From assembly GCF_027497495.1 (NCBI RefSeq), contig NZ_CP114205.1, positions 4,278,001 to 4,342,000 of the forward strand: a stretch of 64,000 nucleotides of DNA, in the 5' to 3' direction. The notes under the pieces are model-generated. The model was given only the letters and a program-made list of their open reading frames with translations. It had not been told where the DNA came from and did no database searches. Positions within the stretch are counted from its first letter, which is position 1; the number at the start of each line of letters is the position of its first letter. Shown one piece after another: positions 59,658 to 64,000 of this stretch. The position numbers and the translations under genes were made by a program. The stretch is from Streptomyces tubercidicus (lineage in GTDB: Bacteria > Actinomycetota > Actinomycetes > Streptomycetales > Streptomycetaceae).

Positions 59658-59936
59658 CACCCACCCACGGGAGGGGACGGGCCGGAGGGGCAGGGTGTCC
59701 GGACGTAAAGCGAAGCAGTCCGGACACCCTGCCCCGGAGGCCCGTCACCGCACCCCGACAGCCCCGCGCAGCGGACCGGCCCGCCGCAGGCGCAACGGCG
59801 GGGCAGCCGAAGACGTGGGCAGAACGCAAAGCGCAGCGGACCGGCCCGCCGCAGGCGCAACGGCGGGTGCACCGCGAAGCGGGCAACAAACGGCGAGCAA
59901 CGCCCACGGCGGGAAAGCCGAAAACGTGGGAAGCCT
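59658..59936 (+). repeat. dispersed intergenic element with covarying hairpin, copy 2
   Basis: The 69-nt core (59677-59745) has outer stem ACGGGCC/GGCCCGT, GGA/GGA internal loop, perfect 17-bp inner stem (GGGGCAGGGTGTCCGGA and complement) and the same loop CGTAAAGCGAAGCAG as copy 1. Four of 17 inner base pairs differ from copy 1 and all are compensated. The right part has an internal near-duplication: CGCAGCGGACCGGCCCGCCG occurs at about 59769 and 59830. It lies between convergent genes. Confidence 0.85.
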
Positions 59937-60692
59937 TCACTCCGGCGGCCGCTGCCGAGGCATATTCGGCCGAGCCCGATGCGGCACCGCAAACCGCCCC
60001 GCCGCAGGCGACCCCTCCGGACGCGGAGAAACGGCGGCAGAGCTGCCCCCGTCCGCGGCAAAGCGCAGCGAATCGGCCCGGAACTCCGCCATCCAGTCGG
60101 CGGTTTCGGCCCGCACCAGTTCCGCGAGATCCTCGTTGAACCGCCGCAGCACCCCCAGGCAGCGCTCCGCCGCCTCACCCGCCGTGCCCTCGGCCGGCCC
60201 GAGCACCTCCCGTACGCTCTCCGTCGCCCAGTCGAACTGCAGCGCCTCCAGCCGCCGGTGAATCGCCTGTGCGGTCGCCAGATCCCGCATCCATCCGGTG
60301 GTCACCCCGAAGTACCGGTCGCCGCCCACGCACACCGCCGCCAGCAGCAGCGAAAGACAGCCCCAGGACGCGCCGCCCTGCCAGACCCCGGCGAGGTCCA
60401 GCAGCGGCAGCGCCCCGCCCACCGTCACCCCGGCCGCGGCGCCCAGCCGCAGCGCCCGCGCGCCGCGGCGTTTGGCCAGCCGGTCGTGCAGATACCAGTC
60501 GGCGGCGCGCAGTGCGCCCTCCTCGGTCCAGAGATAGAGCGCGTCCAGGCGGTCGGCCGGTTCCCCCCAGTCACCGAGCGGGAAGACCCGTCCGGCGAGG
60601 TCCCTCCGGCCGGGGCCGCGGCCGCCGCCGTCCCCTGGGGGACGGCCGCTCTCCCGAGGGGGCCCCTCGGGCTGCATCTCCGGATGACTCAC
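59937..60692 (-). CDS. SLATT-domain two-span membrane protein
   Basis: A 251-aa protein. Residues about 40-185 match the SLATT fold: LDALYLWTEEGALRAADWYL, HDRLAKRRGARALRLGAAAG with the first span, VTVGGALPLLDLAGVW, and the second span WGCLSLLLAAVCVGGDRYFG, then a helical ATAQAIHRRLEALQFDWATE. Some SLATT proteins act as pore effectors in nucleotide-signalling defence, but here no sensor or cyclase gene is present and the gene sits next to purD in an ordinary region. GTG 60690-60692. The last residues reach the dispersed element. Confidence 0.75.
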   Translation of the reverse strand: MSHPEMQPEGPPRESGRPPGDGGGRGPGRRDLAGRVFPLGDWGEPADRLDALYLWTEEGALRAADWYLHDRLAKRRGARALRLGAAAGVTVGGALPLLDLAGVWQGGASWGCLSLLLAAVCVGGDRYFGVTTGWMRDLATAQAIHRRLEALQFDWATESVREVLGPAEGTAGEAAERCLGVLRRFNEDLAELVRAETADWMAEFRADSLRFAADGGSSAAVSPRPEGSPAAGRFAVPHRARPNMPRQRPPE

Positions 60693-60980
60693 CCGTGCAC
60701 TCCCTCTCTACGCTCTCTACCGACACGTGCGGTGCACGCGTGACATCCGGGACGGCCGTTGCGCGCAGTCCCCCTTCCTACCGCCGAACGGCTGGCCTCG
60801 GCCGCACGATCACGCTCTTTCCGCCCGGAAGTGGTGCGGGATCGGGTATAAGGCCGCCGGGCATCTCACCCGAAAGAGTGGCCAACGCGGTGACGCACGG
60901 TTTCCGGCCGCCCCGGCGCCGCTCGCCCGCCGGGTCCGGCCGGGGTCCGGCCGGCCGGGGCTCTCGTCTAGGCTGCCACC

Positions 60981-62246
60981 GTGAAGGTCCTCGTCATCGG
61001 CGGCGGCGCCCGCGAACACGCCCTGTGCCGCTCTCTGTCCCTCGACCCCGACGTCACCGCGCTGCACTGCGCTCCCGGCAACGCCGGTATCGCCGAGGTG
61101 GCCGAATTGCACGGGGTCAACGCCCTCGACGGCGCGGCCGTCGCCGATCTCGCCGCCGGCCTGGCGGCCGATCTGGTCGTGGTCGGCCCCGAGGCCCCGC
61201 TGGTGGCGGGCGTCGCGGACGCCGTACGCGACCGCGGTATCCCGGTCTTCGGCCCCTCGGCCCAGGCCGCCGAGCTGGAGGGCTCCAAGGCGTTCGCCAA
61301 GGACGTGATGGCCGCCGCGGCCGTCCCCACGGCCCGCAGCTATGTCTGCACCACCCCGGAAGAGATCGACGAGGCGCTGGACGCCTTCGGCGCGCCGTAT
61401 GTCGTCAAGGACGACGGGCTGGCGGCCGGCAAGGGCGTCGTCGTCACCTCGGATGTGGAGGCCGCCCGCGCCCACGCGCTGGCCTGCGACCGGGTCGTCA
61501 TCGAGGAGTTCCTCGACGGCCCCGAGGTCTCGCTCTTCGCGGTCACCGACGGCGAGACCGTCGTCCCGCTGCAGCCCGCCCAGGACTTCAAGCGGGCCTA
61601 CGACGGCGACGAGGGCCCCAACACCGGCGGCATGGGTGCGTACAGCCCGCTGCCCTGGGCCGACCCCAAGCTGGTCGACGAGGTCATGGCCACCGTCCTC
61701 CAGCCCACCGTCGACGAGCTGCACCGCCGCGGCACCCCGTTCTCCGGGCTGCTCTACGCGGGCCTGGCGATCACCTCCCGCGGGGTGCGCGTGATCGAGT
61801 TCAACGCGCGCTTCGGCGACCCGGAGACCCAGGTCGTCCTGGCCCGCCTCAAGACCCCGCTCGCCGGTCTGCTGCACGCCGCGGCCACCGGCTCCCTGGC
61901 CACCTTCCCGCCGCTGCGCTGGAGCGACGGCGCGGCGGTCACCGTCGTCATCGCCTCCCACAACTACCCGGACACCCCGCGCACCGGGGACCCGATCGAC
62001 GGCCTCGCCGAGGTCGTGGCGGAGGACGGCCCCAAGGCGTACGTCCTGCACGCCGGGACCAAGCGCGACGACTCCGGCGCGGTGGTCAGCGCGGGCGGCC
62101 GGGTGCTGTCCGTCACGGCCACCGGTTCCGACCTGGGCACCGCCCGGCAGCGCGCCTACCGCGCCGTCGGCCGGATCTCCCTGGACGGCGCCCAGCACCG
62201 TACGGACATCGCCGCCAAGGTCGCGGACGAGGCCGCGGGCGCATAG
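60981..62246 (+). CDS. purD: phosphoribosylamine-glycine ligase
   Basis: A 421-aa ATP-grasp enzyme of purine synthesis that joins phosphoribosylamine with glycine. Landmarks are MKVLVIGGGAREHALCRSLS, DLVVVGPEAPLVAGVADAVR, FAKDVMAAAAVPTARSYVCT, YVVKDDGLAAGKGVVVTSDV, VVIEEFLDGPEVSLFAVTDG, DEGPNTGGMGAYSPLPW and VIEFNARFGDPETQVVLARL. All are standard. GTG 60981 has no strong Shine-Dalgarno. A 290-bp region without genes precedes it and probably holds its promoter; purine control is likely but no known element is recognised. Confidence 0.96.
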   Translation: MKVLVIGGGAREHALCRSLSLDPDVTALHCAPGNAGIAEVAELHGVNALDGAAVADLAAGLAADLVVVGPEAPLVAGVADAVRDRGIPVFGPSAQAAELEGSKAFAKDVMAAAAVPTARSYVCTTPEEIDEALDAFGAPYVVKDDGLAAGKGVVVTSDVEAARAHALACDRVVIEEFLDGPEVSLFAVTDGETVVPLQPAQDFKRAYDGDEGPNTGGMGAYSPLPWADPKLVDEVMATVLQPTVDELHRRGTPFSGLLYAGLAITSRGVRVIEFNARFGDPETQVVLARLKTPLAGLLHAAATGSLATFPPLRWSDGAAVTVVIASHNYPDTPRTGDPIDGLAEVVAEDGPKAYVLHAGTKRDDSGAVVSAGGRVLSVTATGSDLGTARQRAYRAVGRISLDGAQHRTDIAAKVADEAAGA

Positions 62247-62682
62247 CGACGAGGGCGCGCGGGCCGCTGGGACGTGCCCGTCGCGCCCGTCGCGGCCGGT
62301 GACATCTCCCCTGGGGCACATGGCACATACCGTGGCATATGCCTCAGGCCCATCGGTGCAGACCGGGCCGAATCGCCCACGACCGGTGCCCTTCCGACAC
62401 CGGTTCCCGGCTTTGCCCAAAGCCATTCCATCGAGTGACCGCACCGAGTAACCGGCTGACGGGACCAAAACCCCCAACTAGGGTGCCGCGCAAGCGTCCT
62501 GCGGTGGCCGTGCCGGATTCCGGCACGGTGATCGCGGCGGCGTCCGGCAAGTGGCTCACCGGCATTGCGATGTCAGTGGCCGGTGCCACAGTGGGTGGGG
62601 AGTGAGCTCGCTCCGCACAACGCGCAATTCTCGTACGTCCGTCCCGTGTTCTCTCCGTCCGGCTCCAGCAGGACAGCAGGGG
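62247..62682. other. intergenic stretch between purD and the last gene
   Basis: About 435 bp without a supported gene. Small inverted pairs (CATGGCACATACCGTGGCATATGCC near 62320) might be regulatory. Open frames here lack Shine-Dalgarno sequences. Confidence 0.35.
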
Positions 62683-64000
62683 GTGTACAGGCTCGTGGCA
62701 AGTCCGGAAACAGGCGTCCTGGCGGCGCGTGCCCGCGCCCTCGCCGTGCTGCGGATCCGCAGCACCGCGCTGGCCGTGGCGCTGCTGCCCGCCGCGGTGG
62801 CCGTGGTGCTGCTCGCGGGCCGGGTGACCGGCCATCTCGGCGCGGGCTGGGACCTCGCCTGCTGGATCACCGGCGGCCTCGCGGTGCTCAGCCTGTCGCT
62901 GGCCGCGCTGGTCGCCGTGGTCGTCGCGCGCGCCCGGCCCGCCCTCAGCCCGTCCGTCCCGATCTCCGAGAAGTCGGCCCCCGACCTCTACCGCCTGGTG
63001 CGCGACCTCGCCGACCGGCTGGAGGTCCCCGCGCCCTCCGCCATAGCGCTCACCCCGGACTGCGACAGCTGGCTGGAGGACCGTACGCACCGCGCCCATG
63101 GCCCGCCCGGCCGCGGCAGAGGACGGGCCGACGGGGAGCGCCGGGTGCCCGAGGCGCCGGTCCTGGTCATCGGCTCGCCGTTCCTGTGGTGGATGCGGGT
63201 CGCCGAGCTGCGCGCCCTGCTGGCCCCCGTCGTCGCCGGCACCGGCCCCTCGGCCCATCCCGACATAGCGGCCGCCCGCCGCTTCATCCGCGGTCTGGAC
63301 GCCGCGGTGGCGGTCTCCGCCCGCGCCCGGCGGCCGGTGCGGGGCCTCCCGCTCCGCTTCGTCGGCCGGGTGGCGCGACTGCTGCTGCGGGCCGGCCGCG
63401 ATCACGCCACGATCATGGAGCGCGCCGTCGCGGCCGCCGCCTCCGAGCGCGCCCAGGCCGTCGACTACGGCCTGCGGATCGTCGCCCAGGAGCAGGTCGG
63501 CCTCGCGTACGCGGGCTGGGACCGGCTGCTGACCCGGGTCGCCCTGCCCGCCTGGCGGATGGGCCGCTGGCCGTCCCGGCTGGACGCCGGAGTGGTCTCC
63601 GCGCTCACGGAACTCTCCCGCCGTGACCGCCTCGCCGACGGCTTCGCCTCCCGTCTGGGCGAGCGCCCCGCCTGCGACCTCCTGGAGGAGCCGGGCGCCA
63701 TCGACCGCGCCGCCTCGCTGCTGGCCGCCCGCCTCTTCCACGGCGGCCCGGCCGAGCCGGGACCCGACTGGTCACCGGTCGGCTGGCAGCAGTATCCGGA
63801 AGAGGTCGTGGACCGGAAATGGCGCCTGGAGGCCGCCCGCCTCCACCGCGTCCTCGACAACCTCCCGGCGACCGCCCTCCCGGAAGCCCCGGCGGCCCCG
63901 GTGACCCCGCCCGCGACGGCTGCCCCGGTGGCCCCGGCCCAGGACCCCGCCGCCGCCCCGCCCCTCTCGTACGCCCGCGCCGCCGCCCGTACACCCGGCC
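62683..64000 (+). CDS. degenerate M48-like membrane protein, partial
   Basis: Runs off the right edge (over 430 residues). Two membrane spans at the start (LAVALLPAAVAVVLLAGRVT, LACWITGGLAVLSLSLAALV). Then SEKSAPDLYRLVRDLADRLE and VPAPSAIALTPDCDSWLE match the approach to the active site of M48 peptidases. VLVIGSPFLWWMRVAELRAL with LAPVVAGTG lies where the family has the H-E-x-x-H zinc motif, which is absent. Later helices (LAYAGWDRLLTRVALP) are M48-like. The tail is Pro/Ala-rich. GTG 62683 or 62695. It is probably an inactive relative; function unknown. Confidence 0.6.
   Translation, partial: MYRLVASPETGVLAARARALAVLRIRSTALAVALLPAAVAVVLLAGRVTGHLGAGWDLACWITGGLAVLSLSLAALVAVVVARARPALSPSVPISEKSAPDLYRLVRDLADRLEVPAPSAIALTPDCDSWLEDRTHRAHGPPGRGRGRADGERRVPEAPVLVIGSPFLWWMRVAELRALLAPVVAGTGPSAHPDIAAARRFIRGLDAAVAVSARARRPVRGLPLRFVGRVARLLLRAGRDHATIMERAVAAAASERAQAVDYGLRIVAQEQVGLAYAGWDRLLTRVALPAWRMGRWPSRLDAGVVSALTELSRRDRLADGFASRLGERPACDLLEEPGAIDRAASLLAARLFHGGPAEPGPDWSPVGWQQYPEEVVDRKWRLEAARLHRVLDNLPATALPEAPAAPVTPPATAAPVAPAQDPAAAPPLSYARAAARTPG

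Noticed and set aside
59937..60692. SLATT gene as part of a defence system
   Set aside because: No cyclase, SLOG/SMODS sensor, nuclease or other defence gene lies nearby, and the neighbourhood is purine synthesis and housekeeping.
62339..62605. 88-aa frame in the purD downstream gap
   Set aside because: No ribosome-binding site, no recognisable motif, and base composition by codon position does not support coding.

Overview
The window is a 64 kb piece of a high-GC actinomycete chromosome, almost certainly Streptomyces. The grounds are strong G/C third-position bias, many GTG starts, the dnaK-grpE-dnaJ-hspR heat-shock operon with HspR operators, a consensus parS site, and typical streptomycete families (DUF5994, DUF2617, DUF3151, YbjN, tandem Ser/Thr kinases). 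Most of it reads as conserved core chromosome. The accessory-looking part is roughly the first 11 kb. No sequence search could be run, so all family calls come from recognising motifs by eye.

Region 1 (1-11.0 kb): a YjbQ-like start, two small genes and two divergent DUF5994 paralogues, then an island bounded by a complete tRNA-Gly(CCC) at 10960-11033 and a copy of only its 3' part at 2684-2727. The island carries a toxin-like C2/propeller protein, three evenly spaced palindromes, a SagB-type dehydrogenase gene split in two, an ice-binding (DUF3494) protein gene sitting inside that split, and a lipoprotein. No intact integrase is visible, so the element looks decayed. The sequence beyond the tRNA end is also duplicated (about 250 bp, diverged), which suggests that related elements accreted in tandem.

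Region 2 (11.0-21.6 kb): a 52-aa Cys protein with an 8-bp microsatellite at its 3' end, dcd, a phosphoribosyltransferase, several secreted or membrane proteins (SGNH hydrolase with ricin domain, Yip1, FG-GAP lipoprotein), a GNAT protein with an Arg/Asp repeat, and a membrane Fe-S oxidoreductase.

Region 3 (21.7-32.8 kb): the HspR heat-shock regulon. dnaK-grpE-dnaJ-hspR lies behind two HspR-type inverted repeats, and clpB lies behind a third about 6 kb away. HspR therefore controls its own operon and clpB. Four small minus-strand genes lie between them; ybjN and an aminotransferase follow.

Region 4 (33-52 kb): a Gly/Cys-rich mini-protein, DUF2617, a membrane spermidine synthase, a CoxG-like protein, an aldose epimerase, pyrE, a parS site, fba, an MFS exporter, DUF3151, a complete tryptophan-to-anthranilate operon (dioxygenase, kynureninase, formamidase-like), a two-component pair, a BP74-like secreted protein, a deletion-scarred ABC transporter beside its regulator, a degenerate lipid-kinase-like protein and purA.

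Region 5 (52-64 kb): two tandem receptor-like Ser/Thr kinases, a chimeric scar that includes a sortase end, a class III aminotransferase with a GntR regulator, a SLATT membrane protein, purD and a degenerate M48-like membrane protein running off the end.

The most unusual signals are a dispersed intergenic element present twice (41.8 and 59.7 kb) whose long hairpin arms differ by compensatory changes around an identical loop, the tRNA-Gly island with duplicated arms, the three palindromes at exact 24-bp spacing, and several gene-fusion or deletion scars.
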